A DNA stretch of 64,000 nucleotides, taken from IMG/VR virus record IMGVR_UViG_3300010396_000003, positions 64,001 to 128,000 of that record. The stretch is one strand, 5' to 3'. The notes under the pieces are model-generated. The model was not told the DNA's origin. It did not search any database and saw only the letters and a list, made by a program, of their open reading frames with translations. Position numbers and translations under genes: made by a program. This document shows, piece after piece, positions 55,742-63,176 of the stretch. The number at the start of each line of letters is the position of its first letter. Positions within the stretch are counted from its first letter, which is position 1. Source of the stretch: a virus.

Positions 55742-56179
55742 ATGAAAACTTCCGGCGTAATTGCCATAACTGCTGTCTCAGTAATTATTCTAGCTTTTGC
55801 CGTTGTTCCGGGATTCAATTATGTCAAGACCAAGGTTCAGTCGCCGGCCGCCGCAAAGGATAGCTGCGTCGCCGGCAAAGACGAAATATGTCCCAATGCG
55901 GACTTTCTTGGTCAGATTGACCGTATTCAGGCCCTAAACGATGATATTGTGAAGCTCGCCGGTAATAACGATTACAAGCGGATTAATTCCAAAATCGCGG
56001 ATGATCAGGCGATGATCGAAGGAATACGCGACAACCTCTCAACGGCGATCCGGCAGCCAGGTAGTGGCGTTCCCTCGAATTATAAGTGGGATGGTCAGAA
56101 GAAGAAGTTTGTGCTCGATCCAAATCTGCCCGTTCCGAGTGCTCCGGCACCAACAGCCACCCCAACACAAAAGAAGTAG
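55742..56179 (+). CDS. Membrane-anchored protein with proline-rich tail
   Basis: AAAGGAGAG precedes the ATG at 55742, giving 145 residues. An N-terminal transmembrane helix (residues 7-25) is followed by a helical part with two cysteines, an aspartate-rich helix and a disordered proline/threonine-rich end. The topology would suit an inner-membrane spanin, but no partner gene is identified. Confidence 0.65.
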   Translation: MKTSGVIAITAVSVIILAFAVVPGFNYVKTKVQSPAAAKDSCVAGKDEICPNADFLGQIDRIQALNDDIVKLAGNNDYKRINSKIADDQAMIEGIRDNLSTAIRQPGSGVPSNYKWDGQKKKFVLDPNLPVPSAPAPTATPTQKK

Positions 56180-56198
56180 CGTTGGTTTGTTTTTCTTG

Positions 56199-56216
56199 GC
56201 ATACCTCTAGGTATGC
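56199..56216 (+). promoter_or_regulatory. Hairpin covering the start codon of the next gene
   Basis: GCATACC (56199-56205) and GGTATGC (56210-56216) pair perfectly around TCTA. The ATG at 56213 lies inside the right arm, so translation of the small membrane protein may depend on opening this hairpin. Confidence 0.45.
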
Positions 56217-56584
56217 TGAATGCCCTTTCCAAACTTGGTGCACATAGCTGGCATCACGCCGAATTCTGGTTCTTTGTTGCCATCCTGCTATTTATTCTCT
56301 ATGTGCCACCAGCAGCAGCGCAGAAATTATCGGCTGTTCAGGACTTCGTTGAGGCACACTTCGGGGATAGTATCGGCCTTTATATTCTTCACCTTGGCAT
56401 TGGGTTGATTATTTTGGCGGGTGTGTTTCCAGAAATGACGCATGTCGACCAAATTGGTCAATCGCTCGTCTTGGCTGCAATGGGAGTACTTAAACTGACG
56501 CGGACAAACGGGAATGGAAACGGTCATGGACCTGAGTCGGTACCGGCGTCGAATCCTCCTCCTGCACCGGCGCAAACTCCATAA
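56213..56584 (+). CDS. Small membrane protein, two helices, possible holin
   Basis: The 123-residue protein has a helix (residues 16-37), a short loop and a second hydrophobic region (52-90), with a proline- and asparagine-rich tail. Size and topology fit a class II holin. It is the last gene of the rightward block and is followed by a terminator. Confidence 0.55.
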   Translation: MLNALSKLGAHSWHHAEFWFFVAILLFILYVPPAAAQKLSAVQDFVEAHFGDSIGLYILHLGIGLIILAGVFPEMTHVDQIGQSLVLAAMGVLKLTRTNGNGNGHGPESVPASNPPPAPAQTP

Positions 56585-56586
56585 AA

Positions 56587-56612
56587 TAGGGAGGACCCTC
56601 CGATCCTCCCTA
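56587..56612. terminator. Hairpin between convergent transcripts
   Basis: TAGGGAGGA (56587-56595) and TCCTCCCTA (56604-56612) form a perfect 9-bp stem with an eight-base loop between two convergent genes. It lacks a long T-run but is well placed to end the rightward transcript. Confidence 0.55.
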
Positions 56613-56681
56613 CTACGCGAATGTAACACGTCTTTTGGTAGCTCTCGGTAGGGTTTGCTCCTTCTTTTTTAGATTTAACAA

Positions 56682-58256
56682 CTATGAAGCCAGTACTTCA
56701 CGACATAAAGCTTCCGCGGTGCGAACAGCCACGGCATTCCCAATCTGCTTAACTTGGTCTTCTCTGGTTCCAGAAAACTTATAATTTTCATCAAACGACA
56801 TGGCTCGAGCCAATTCGTGCGGTCGAAGCATTCGAAACCGGATATCGATCTTCATTGGACCTTGATCTGTCTGAACCAAACCAAATCGGTCTTTAGCTGT
56901 AACGGTATCCAGCGGCTCTGAAATTGGCTTTGCCTTGCCGGTTCCATAATATTTAACAAGGAATGGCTCAACCAACCCCCAAGCATCAACGCTGGTAACT
57001 GTAGGCATCGGTCGATCCAGGTGGTAACTGCGCTTATCCTTCTTGCCATGGTTGGTCGGAGTAATAAATGGCTCAACCAGGGCAGTATGATCCTCGGTTA
57101 AAACTGTCGGGAGCGGATCGTTGATGCTCTTTGGATTACGCCCCTTACCTCTAGGACCGCCCGCCGCGACGAGGAATGGCTCACAGAGTCCAATTCCCCT
57201 ACTTGTAGTGGTGATCGTCTGTAATGGCTTGCCAATGCTCCTAGGAGCCGAATTACTGCGTTGCGGCAAGATAAAGGGCTCAACCAGTGCGATCGCGCCA
57301 TCCGTAGCAATGGTCGGAAGCGGATCCTTTACGCTCCGCGGAGTGGCTCCGGATTGTTGTCCGAGGACAAACGGTTCGCATAAGCCAAGATGCGTGCCCT
57401 TGGCAGTTACGGTAGGCAGTGGCTCACTGAGACTTCGCGCAACAGCGTGATTTCGTAACGTCACAATGAAAGGTTCAGCCTGGGTGCCGCCGAATTTCTT
57501 CAAGCCAGCTTCGATACGGGCAAGTGTCGCCGGCGCCAGAGGACGTTTACGGGTAAATATGCTCGGACTTTTAATGCTCCAATCGATAATTTCACGCGCT
57601 GGCTTCCAGCGCTCAACAGCGCCAAACATTTCTGCTGCGCCTGTACGAGAATGCGTCTTCTGTGGCCACATAATCTTCTTGCGACCGCGGCGTGCAATAA
57701 CAAATAGTCTTTCGCGCGTTGTGGGATCGCCATAATCGGCCGCATTCAACACACGGTATTCAACACGATAATCAAGCGACTCCAGAGCTCGCAGGAAAGC
57801 AAGAAATGTCTCGCCTCGCTTAGACTTTATAGGACGTTCATTTACTCCGAGAGGTCCCCAGTCGCGAAACTCGCGCACGTTCTCTACGATAATATTGTCG
57901 ATGTAGATGGCTTCGGCCCATCGGACGATGTGCCACGCTGACGCCCGTCGCTGGTCCGACATGGGCTTACCGCCGCGCGCATTGGAATGATGGGTGCATT
58001 CCGGGCTTGCTACCAAGATATTCAAGCGTCCGCCAGGAACAGCTTTACGCGGATCAACACTGTCAATTTCCGTACAGAGATGGGTTGCGTCGGGATGGTT
58101 TGCTGTATGCGTGCTAATTGCGACATCCCAATGGTTAATCGCAATCAGTTTTACGGTCTTACCAAGGCTAAGGCAGGCTTTTTTTAAACCACTCGAGGTT
58201 CCACCTCCGCCGCAAAACAAATCGGCGGCAATAATATCAGCGGCTCGCTTTCGCAA
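56682..58256 (-). CDS. DNA cytosine-C5 methyltransferase with a six-fold repeated insert
   Basis: The 524-residue protein has the C5-methyltransferase motifs: DLFCGGGGTSSGL (motif I), SPECTHHS (motif IV, the catalytic cysteine in PEC rather than PPC), IIVENVREF (motif VI), ERLFVIA (motif VIII) and QIGNAVAVRTAEA (motif X). Between motifs VIII and X lie six tandem 30-residue units of the form EPLPTVTAKG...LCEPF. This is the target-recognition position, so the repeat may shape specificity. It probably protects the phage genome from restriction. Confidence 0.92.
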   Translation of the reverse strand: MRKRAADIIAADLFCGGGGTSSGLKKACLSLGKTVKLIAINHWDVAISTHTANHPDATHLCTEIDSVDPRKAVPGGRLNILVASPECTHHSNARGGKPMSDQRRASAWHIVRWAEAIYIDNIIVENVREFRDWGPLGVNERPIKSKRGETFLAFLRALESLDYRVEYRVLNAADYGDPTTRERLFVIARRGRKKIMWPQKTHSRTGAAEMFGAVERWKPAREIIDWSIKSPSIFTRKRPLAPATLARIEAGLKKFGGTQAEPFIVTLRNHAVARSLSEPLPTVTAKGTHLGLCEPFVLGQQSGATPRSVKDPLPTIATDGAIALVEPFILPQRSNSAPRSIGKPLQTITTTSRGIGLCEPFLVAAGGPRGKGRNPKSINDPLPTVLTEDHTALVEPFITPTNHGKKDKRSYHLDRPMPTVTSVDAWGLVEPFLVKYYGTGKAKPISEPLDTVTAKDRFGLVQTDQGPMKIDIRFRMLRPHELARAMSFDENYKFSGTREDQVKQIGNAVAVRTAEALCREVLAS

Positions 58257-58271
58257 TTTCGTATCTCCCAG

Positions 58272-58535
58272 TCATTTCTTCCCACCCAATTTATCGACTT
58301 TCACAAACTCGACCATATTCAAACGTTGAGAAATTTGTCCAAGCTGAAAATCATTCTTGTGTTTGTTCCAGAACCCACGGCAACAGATGTCGTTTGTTGC
58401 ATGGTGACACGCGCGGAAGGTTTCAAAGAAACCCTCCATATAAGGATCGGCTATCTGTTTTTCCAACGCTTTAAGATCAAGCGGAGAGTCTGGTCGGTAG
58501 ATGCACGTTACGCACATCCTGCTTTGAACTTTCAT
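58272..58535 (-). CDS. Conserved zinc-type phage protein
   Basis: From the ATG at 58535 the frame gives 87 residues: SRMCVTCIYRPDSPLDL, RACHHATNDICCRGF and QRLNMVEFV. The CxxCIxRP...CHxT...CRGF order is typical of a common small phage family. The function is unknown. Confidence 0.75.
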   Translation of the reverse strand: MKVQSRMCVTCIYRPDSPLDLKALEKQIADPYMEGFFETFRACHHATNDICCRGFWNKHKNDFQLGQISQRLNMVEFVKVDKLGGKK

Positions 58536-58746
58536 TTTGTTTTTCTCTCCGGTATCGTTCCCGCATATCTTGACGTTTTTTTTCTCGATGTGCGCGATCG
58601 GTTCTGTATTTCTTTCGCGCCAGTCTTCTAGCCGTGATTCTAACCGCTTCCTCGCGTGCTTTGTCTTGATCCCACCCAGCTTCAATTAAGCGGCGCATCG
58701 GTTGATAGTACGGTCGCTTCCCTTTTGGCCGTCCAGGCTTTCTCAT
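58477..58746 (-). CDS. Small basic protein
   Basis: From the ATG at 58746 (ATGA junction with the SpoU gene) the frame gives 89 residues, with GRPKGKRPYYQPMRRLIEAG and a very basic helical part (REKKRQDMRERYRREK). It probably binds nucleic acid. Its 3' end overlaps the next gene by 59 bases. Confidence 0.6.
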   Translation of the reverse strand: MRKPGRPKGKRPYYQPMRRLIEAGWDQDKAREEAVRITARRLARKKYRTDRAHREKKRQDMRERYRREKQNESSKQDVRNVHLPTRLSA

Positions 58747-59276
58747 TTTCCGTCCCATCCGGCAACCGCAGCGATTTCACCTCGGTCCTCCTGCATGTAA
58801 TCTTGGAGCATCCCGCCCTCGAGACCAGCATTAATGCGTTTGGCTCTACGGTCGTACAGGACAACGTTCAGAGCCGCGGCTAGATTTAAGCAATGCGCCG
58901 ACGGGATGTAGAGGAAACGGTGACACCAGCGACGATAAACCTGTGGGATCGTGCCGTCTTCTGGACCAAATATATAAACGGCTGAATCGTGTGGATGTTC
59001 ATAGTCTACCAAAGAAGTTGCGCCAGGAACGAGCTCGACCGCAACAACATGAAGCTGATCTCTAGCCGGGATAAGATGGAATGGCTTGTCTGATCGCTTC
59101 CAGGTCACGTCTTTATATCCCTTCATGCGTTCTTCGCGTGGCAGCCGTTCATATTCAGATGGATCCACACGATCACCTGTCCAAAATAGATCGTTTATTC
59201 CGAAACAGGAACAAGCGCGAATAGCCGCCGCGACATTGTGGGGATATTTCGGATTAATAAGAATGATAGCGCTCAT
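58743..59276 (-). CDS. SpoU/TrmH-type RNA 2'-O-methyltransferase
   Basis: The 177-residue protein has SAIILINPKYPHNVAAAIRA (motif 1 with N-x-x-A-x-x-R), YIFGPEDGTIPQ (motif 2) and LYIPSAHCLNLAAALNVVLY (motif 3), the three SPOUT motifs. It methylates ribose 2'-OH in tRNA or rRNA. The ATG at 59276 forms an ATGA junction with the upstream gene. It may act on the phage's own suppressor tRNAs, which is inference. Confidence 0.88.
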   Translation of the reverse strand: MSAIILINPKYPHNVAAAIRACSCFGINDLFWTGDRVDPSEYERLPREERMKGYKDVTWKRSDKPFHLIPARDQLHVVAVELVPGATSLVDYEHPHDSAVYIFGPEDGTIPQVYRRWCHRFLYIPSAHCLNLAAALNVVLYDRRAKRINAGLEGGMLQDYMQEDRGEIAAVAGWDGK

Positions 59277-59479
59277 TTCACCCTCACAAATATTTCTCGA
59301 ATAGCAATTGGAATGATCACAAACCAAGCAACCACGAAGAATGCAATCTTCTGCAGACCACATCTCTTTTTTAGTTCGTCTCTGATGTTACTAAGGCTTA
59401 AAAGGAACAAGCCAAGCGCTAGATATGTGAGGATGAGTGCGATTGTATTCACCAATAAATCTTTTACGGGCTCACTCAT
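59273..59479 (-). CDS. Small membrane protein, two helices
   Basis: The 68-residue protein has two hydrophobic helices (residues 9-29 and 45-62) separated by a charged segment (NIRDELKKRCGLQK). The function is unknown. Confidence 0.6.
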   Translation of the reverse strand: MSEPVKDLLVNTIALILTYLALGLFLLSLSNIRDELKKRCGLQKIAFFVVAWFVIIPIAIREIFVRVK

Positions 59480-59688
59480 TTTACTTCTCCGAGTAATCTT
59501 TTGACCTTGGTTTCGTTAAGCGGTCCAAGGGCGTAGAATAATCGCAAGAGTTTGGCGCGTGTAGAAGGTTTTAGCTTCATCAGTTCACGTTCAGCGATCT
59601 TCCTGGCGGCCGCCGCGTGACAACGGCAATTACAATACCCAGCGCACGTTCCATCGCTGTTCTTTCCACAACCTTCTACATGCATCAC
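59476..59688 (-). CDS. Small cysteine-rich protein
   Basis: The 70-residue protein has GCGKNSDGTCAGYCNCRCH near the N-terminus and a helical, basic C-terminus. It overlaps both neighbours by four bases. The cysteine/histidine group suggests metal binding. Confidence 0.65.
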   Translation of the reverse strand: MMHVEGCGKNSDGTCAGYCNCRCHAAAARKIAERELMKLKPSTRAKLLRLFYALGPLNETKVKRLLGEVK

Positions 59689-60101
59689 GAACCACCAAAA
59701 ATCTGGCGTATCAGACCGTCAAGCGGATTGTTGTGTTCACAGGTATAAGTTACAACGAGCCCTGGCACCCGAAGTCCAACATGCTTTCCGAATGTCTGAT
59801 ACTCGGTTTGCACTAAATACCAGAATAGATTTTGAATGCTATTCGAAGTGTCCGCCGCTCTGTGAATGGCAATTATTGTTGCCTGATCATTCGTGTATTT
59901 GGCGTCAACGCTGAGCCGACCGTGTTCGCGCGACCAAAACTGCCAAGCGCAATATAACTTGCGCAGATAAGGTGTGAGTTCACCTATCACCGTTTCGTTA
60001 GGTCTAATAGGCGTAGTTATCGCGAATAGAGTTGGATCCATCTGGTCTATATCAACCAACAACTGTTCCAGTGATTTAGGGCGTTCTACTGCTTGCTCCA
60101 T
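59685..60101 (-). CDS. Unknown protein
   Basis: The ATG at 60101 with GGAGGATAT upstream gives 138 residues: KSLEQLLVDIDQMDPTLFAI, RKLYCAWQFWSREHG and a beta-rich C-terminus. No family is recognised. Confidence 0.65.
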   Translation of the reverse strand: MEQAVERPKSLEQLLVDIDQMDPTLFAITTPIRPNETVIGELTPYLRKLYCAWQFWSREHGRLSVDAKYTNDQATIIAIHRAADTSNSIQNLFWYLVQTEYQTFGKHVGLRVPGLVVTYTCEHNNPLDGLIRQIFGGS

Positions 60102-60432
60102 CGATATCCTCCGTCGTGATATGGTGCGCCAAGAACTCTTGGCGCGATCCAAAAACCGTAATACGATTGGGCGGCAATCGTAGCACATCCTGTCGCCGTG
60201 GTGATTTGCAAATATTCGCTCGATAAATGGCAGAGCCGGCGCATTGTTGATTACTAACAGTATGGCAATCGATCAATGCTTCACCATGGGCATATTCCAG
60301 CCATTCCTCGGCTGTACTATTGCCAAGCCAACCCTTAAGCGACTTGCGAGCCCATGGGCAGTCGATACATGGTGACGTGTGTTGTTTCTTGCGTGGTTTG
60401 GCTTCCGAGCCGATGCGGAGCTGACCCTTCAT
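60076..60432 (-). CDS. DUF6283-like protein
   Basis: The 118-residue protein has PCIDCPWARKSLKGWLG, AEEWLEYAHGEALIDCH and CAGSAIYRANICKSPR, the cysteine and tryptophan pattern of DUF6283 as I recall it. The function is unknown. It overlaps the upstream gene by four bases. Confidence 0.75.
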   Translation of the reverse strand: MKGQLRIGSEAKPRKKQHTSPCIDCPWARKSLKGWLGNSTAEEWLEYAHGEALIDCHTVSNQQCAGSAIYRANICKSPRRQDVLRLPPNRITVFGSRQEFLAHHITTEDIDGASSRTP

Positions 60433-60656
60433 GTCTTACCTCCAGACATACGATCCAATTCCTCCTGGGTTTCAACCGAGCACAGCTTATATATGTCCAT
60501 CCATTCTTCGTGGCAGTCGTCGCATGAACAGTGCTGCCACGTCTCCAAGCTTTCCATGTCGATTTCTCCGCCACTGATATTGTTCGATTTGCAAAAAGGA
60601 CAGCGACTTGGATTTTTCAGGTACGCTTTCTTTTGTTCTTCAGTGAGTATTGCCAT
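60429..60656 (-). CDS. Small zinc-ribbon protein
   Basis: The 75-residue protein has RCPFCKSNNISGGEID and HCSCDDCHEEWMDIY, a full zinc ribbon, and an acidic C-terminus. The function is unknown. Confidence 0.8.
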   Translation of the reverse strand: MAILTEEQKKAYLKNPSRCPFCKSNNISGGEIDMESLETWQHCSCDDCHEEWMDIYKLCSVETQEELDRMSGGKT

Positions 60657-61072
60657 TATTCCTCCAAAGCCAAATGGCGGTGAACCGTATCGCCGGGTCG
60701 AACAATCCGCATAAACGATTCGGTCTTCCTCGTGATACTAATGTCCAGTTTGTCTTCGTGTTCCTGTTTTAGCGCGAGATATGTATCTTTGCCGTCGAAC
60801 CGATCCGCAATGCGATCGATTTCCAATTCAAACTCCGGGCGGCATTTTACAAAGAGTGCCAGTGCAATCAAGACAAGAATCCGATCGGTGTCGGCTAGAT
60901 TCTCCATGTCGTTCTTTTCGATTACAACTTGGAGTGAATCCTCAGGCATCAATTTGCGGAGCGCGATCTGGAGTTCATTCCACAGCGGCTCCATTAAGCC
61001 AAAACTTATATCGGCAGCATGCCCACAACGAAGTTCTTGGATTAACCTGCGGCAATCTTCAAATGCGCTCAT
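60656..61072 (-). CDS. Unknown protein
   Basis: The ATG at 61072 with GGAGGAAC upstream gives 138 residues: FEDCRRLIQELRCGHAADI, WNELQIALRKLMPEDSL and a helical acidic end. It overlaps the YkgJ-like gene. No family is recognised. Confidence 0.65.
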   Translation of the reverse strand: MSAFEDCRRLIQELRCGHAADISFGLMEPLWNELQIALRKLMPEDSLQVVIEKNDMENLADTDRILVLIALALFVKCRPEFELEIDRIADRFDGKDTYLALKQEHEDKLDISITRKTESFMRIVRPGDTVHRHLALEE

Positions 61073-61640
61073 GTTCCTCCAATCTGTCGCGCATAATCGC
61101 GCGCAAATCCTCTGCTGGTAACTGTAACTTCTCTTTGTATGCCAAGTGGATCCACAGAGCACGATAGAGGCTAAACGTATTACCCCATTCCATCATAACG
61201 GCGTGGAGGGCGGTATGGGCCAAACCTTCCGGTTCTTCGCCACAGTCAAAGAAGGCACAGCCGAATGGCGCCACGGCATGAATATCGCAATTACCTTCTG
61301 ACGTCAGGTGAATACAACTACCGTCTTCTTTGGTTGCCGGCACCAGCGTCGGAATACGTCTAAACTTTCCTTCACTGATTACGAGCGCGCCGGGAGACGC
61401 TAATAGATTTTGCTCTGCCCAAATATATTCATCGACGTTCCGGATCAATCCGCCACAGTCGCAGGCGCCGTCCCACGTCGTGGTACCTTTCATTGGACGG
61501 CGGCATTTGCCGCATTCTTTTGGAATCATCCGGCCCAGATCGGCAGGGATAAGAAATCCTGGCATGACCTCACAATTAAGCCTGCAATTGTGGCAAGCGC
61601 AAGAGGTGCGCCTATAACCAAACTCGGTACGTTCGTCCAT
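61059..61640 (-). CDS. YkgJ-type cysteine-cluster protein
   Basis: The 193-residue protein has CACHNCRLNCEVMPGFL near the N-terminus, CGKCRRPM, and the YkgJ-like CIHLTSEGNCDIHAVAPFGC...FDC segment. YkgJ proteins bind zinc or an iron-sulphur cluster. The function is unknown. It is one of the larger genes in a block of small cysteine proteins. Confidence 0.75.
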   Translation of the reverse strand: MDERTEFGYRRTSCACHNCRLNCEVMPGFLIPADLGRMIPKECGKCRRPMKGTTTWDGACDCGGLIRNVDEYIWAEQNLLASPGALVISEGKFRRIPTLVPATKEDGSCIHLTSEGNCDIHAVAPFGCAFFDCGEEPEGLAHTALHAVMMEWGNTFSLYRALWIHLAYKEKLQLPAEDLRAIMRDRLEEHERI

Positions 61641-61641
61641 G

Positions 61642-61869
61642 TCAGTAACCTTCCAGTTTCGTGCTCTCTATCGGTGAACCCTCTTCATCGAGCGTATAGA
61701 ATTCGCGGTGATCGTATTCCTGCACGTCGCCGGCTTCACCTCCGGTCCATTCCAGTTCGCTTTCGTGTTCACGCGCATATTCAGCCGCTTCTTCCGCTGA
61801 ATTGGCTTGAACAGTTGTTTCGTAATTCACCCATGCGTCTATCTGCTTTAAAACAGTGAATTCAGCCAT
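61642..61869 (-). CDS. Small acidic protein, unknown function
   Basis: The 75-residue protein has EFTVLKQIDAWVNYETTVQA, NSAEEAAEYAREHE and an acidic beta C-terminus. This is a common form in phages (a small alpha/beta protein). The function is unknown. Confidence 0.65.
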   Translation of the reverse strand: MAEFTVLKQIDAWVNYETTVQANSAEEAAEYAREHESELEWTGGEAGDVQEYDHREFYTLDEEGSPIESTKLEGY

Positions 61870-61881
61870 TTGGATCCTCCG

Positions 61882-62439
61882 TCAAAATTCCTTCGCGCTT
61901 CCGCACCATCTCATAACTTGATAGATCATGGGTGATTCTCTGGTTGGATTACCGTCTGGCGCAAGAAGTCCAAGATGATAGTTACGCGCTTCTAGAATAA
62001 ACATTTTCTCTGGACGTTTTGTGTCCACGTGGTCGTTGTGAATGATGGCGTATTCGGTATCGTTTTGTATGGGCCGAAGACTATGTTCCAGTCGCTTCCC
62101 GCTTAAGAATGGACAAATAGAAGAACTGAATTCGGCGCAGCATAGGTGCACCGGACCATCCGTGAACTGGCCGGAGGCCATGCTCTGCGGACCACCTACA
62201 AAATAAAACCGGAACATTTTCTTGCCACAGATCGCACATAGATTTTCACGCTCACATTGCAATGCTTTTTCCCTGTCAATTACTCGGAAATCAGGTCTAC
62301 CGTTGAACCACATAACGGTATACGGGACCGGGAAACCGGCGAATGTTGTGAGATGGCTAAGAAAGGATGGAATCTCGATCATCGATGCGCCCTCGCGCAT
62401 TAAATGTTCTTCAAGATTGAATTTTTGTTTGCGTGGCAT
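61882..62439 (-). CDS. Zinc-type phage protein
   Basis: From the ATG at 62439 the frame gives 185 residues with LCAICGKKMFRFYFVGGPQS, GPVHLCCAEFSSSICPFL and a C-terminal beta part. The CxxC...FVGG...HxxCAxxxxxxCPFL pattern is a recurrent phage family without known function. A second ATG (MIEIPSF) 19 codons later is possible. Confidence 0.7.
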   Translation of the reverse strand: MPRKQKFNLEEHLMREGASMIEIPSFLSHLTTFAGFPVPYTVMWFNGRPDFRVIDREKALQCERENLCAICGKKMFRFYFVGGPQSMASGQFTDGPVHLCCAEFSSSICPFLSGKRLEHSLRPIQNDTEYAIIHNDHVDTKRPEKMFILEARNYHLGLLAPDGNPTRESPMIYQVMRWCGSAKEF

Positions 62440-62602
62440 AAGCCTCCCGAACAATCTGCTTTGCTTCCTCGGGAAGCATGCCGTAGGTTTTAGGCGTGCC
62501 GTAAGACAGCGAGCCAATGATGTGCCCAACCATGGCAATGGCCTCGCGTGTAGTCAAGGCACTCGTGTACCAAATTGCGATTTCGCGTTCTTGGTCGGTC
62601 AT
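62411..62602 (-). CDS. Small helical protein
   Basis: The 63-residue frame has EREIAIWYTSALTTREAIAM and LPEEAKQIVREAYATQ. It overlaps its neighbours. The function is unknown. Confidence 0.55.
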   Translation of the reverse strand: MTDQEREIAIWYTSALTTREAIAMVGHIIGSLSYGTPKTYGMLPEEAKQIVREAYATQTKIQS

Positions 62603-62796
62603 GACTCACCGTCCTTCACCACGACAACGCTCATCTTGAATTCGCCAATTCGCTTGTGTTTCAGGCGTTCATCGCTAAGAACGTCTTCTACGGCACGCGA
62701 TGTGGCAACGCGCAGATTGTAACCTTCGCCAGACTTGCTGATTGTTACGTGACCTGGCATTCCATCGAAAGCATGAGCAAGAACCTGAACTTTCAT
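62599..62796 (-). CDS. Small protein, unknown function
   Basis: From the ATG at 62796 (ATGA junction) the frame gives 65 residues: KVQVLAHAFDGMPGHVTI, YNLRVATSRAVEDVL and EFKMSVVVVKDG. The pattern is beta-helical-beta. The function is unknown. Confidence 0.65.
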   Translation of the reverse strand: MKVQVLAHAFDGMPGHVTISKSGEGYNLRVATSRAVEDVLSDERLKHKRIGEFKMSVVVVKDGES

Positions 62797-63176
62797 CTTT
62801 GCGCCTTTCTTTGCTTTAATTTGCGCTCCAAGAGATCGATTCTGCGATACTGACCAATGCGTAGACACGGCCCTTGTGTGTCGTTACCTGTAAAACAGGC
62901 TGTCTCGCCACAGTTTATGTGGTGTGGAATACGTGCAAGTGCAAATCTCGCTTCGGCAATTCTTGCCTTAAGAATATCGATGTGGCGGTTATCGTTATAA
63001 ATCTCTGCCGCACCGATACGGCAGGAATTGCATAGGGTTTTGGGTTGCCAGTCAGCATCAAATGCTGGCTCCAAGCGATCCTTGGAGCCACACATTTGAC
63101 AGTAGTCCACCGGTTTCAGATCCTCCAGTGGAGTATCGCTATGCGACTGCGGCTTTTGTTTTTGCCTTCTTCCCAT
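62793..63176 (-). CDS. Zinc-type protein
   Basis: From the ATG at 63176 the frame gives 127 residues with DYCQMCGSKDRLEPAFDADW followed by LCNSCRIG, a zinc ribbon, and a charged helical middle with HINCGETACFTGN. The function is unknown. Confidence 0.7.
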   Translation of the reverse strand: MGRRQKQKPQSHSDTPLEDLKPVDYCQMCGSKDRLEPAFDADWQPKTLCNSCRIGAAEIYNDNRHIDILKARIAEARFALARIPHHINCGETACFTGNDTQGPCLRIGQYRRIDLLERKLKQRKAQR

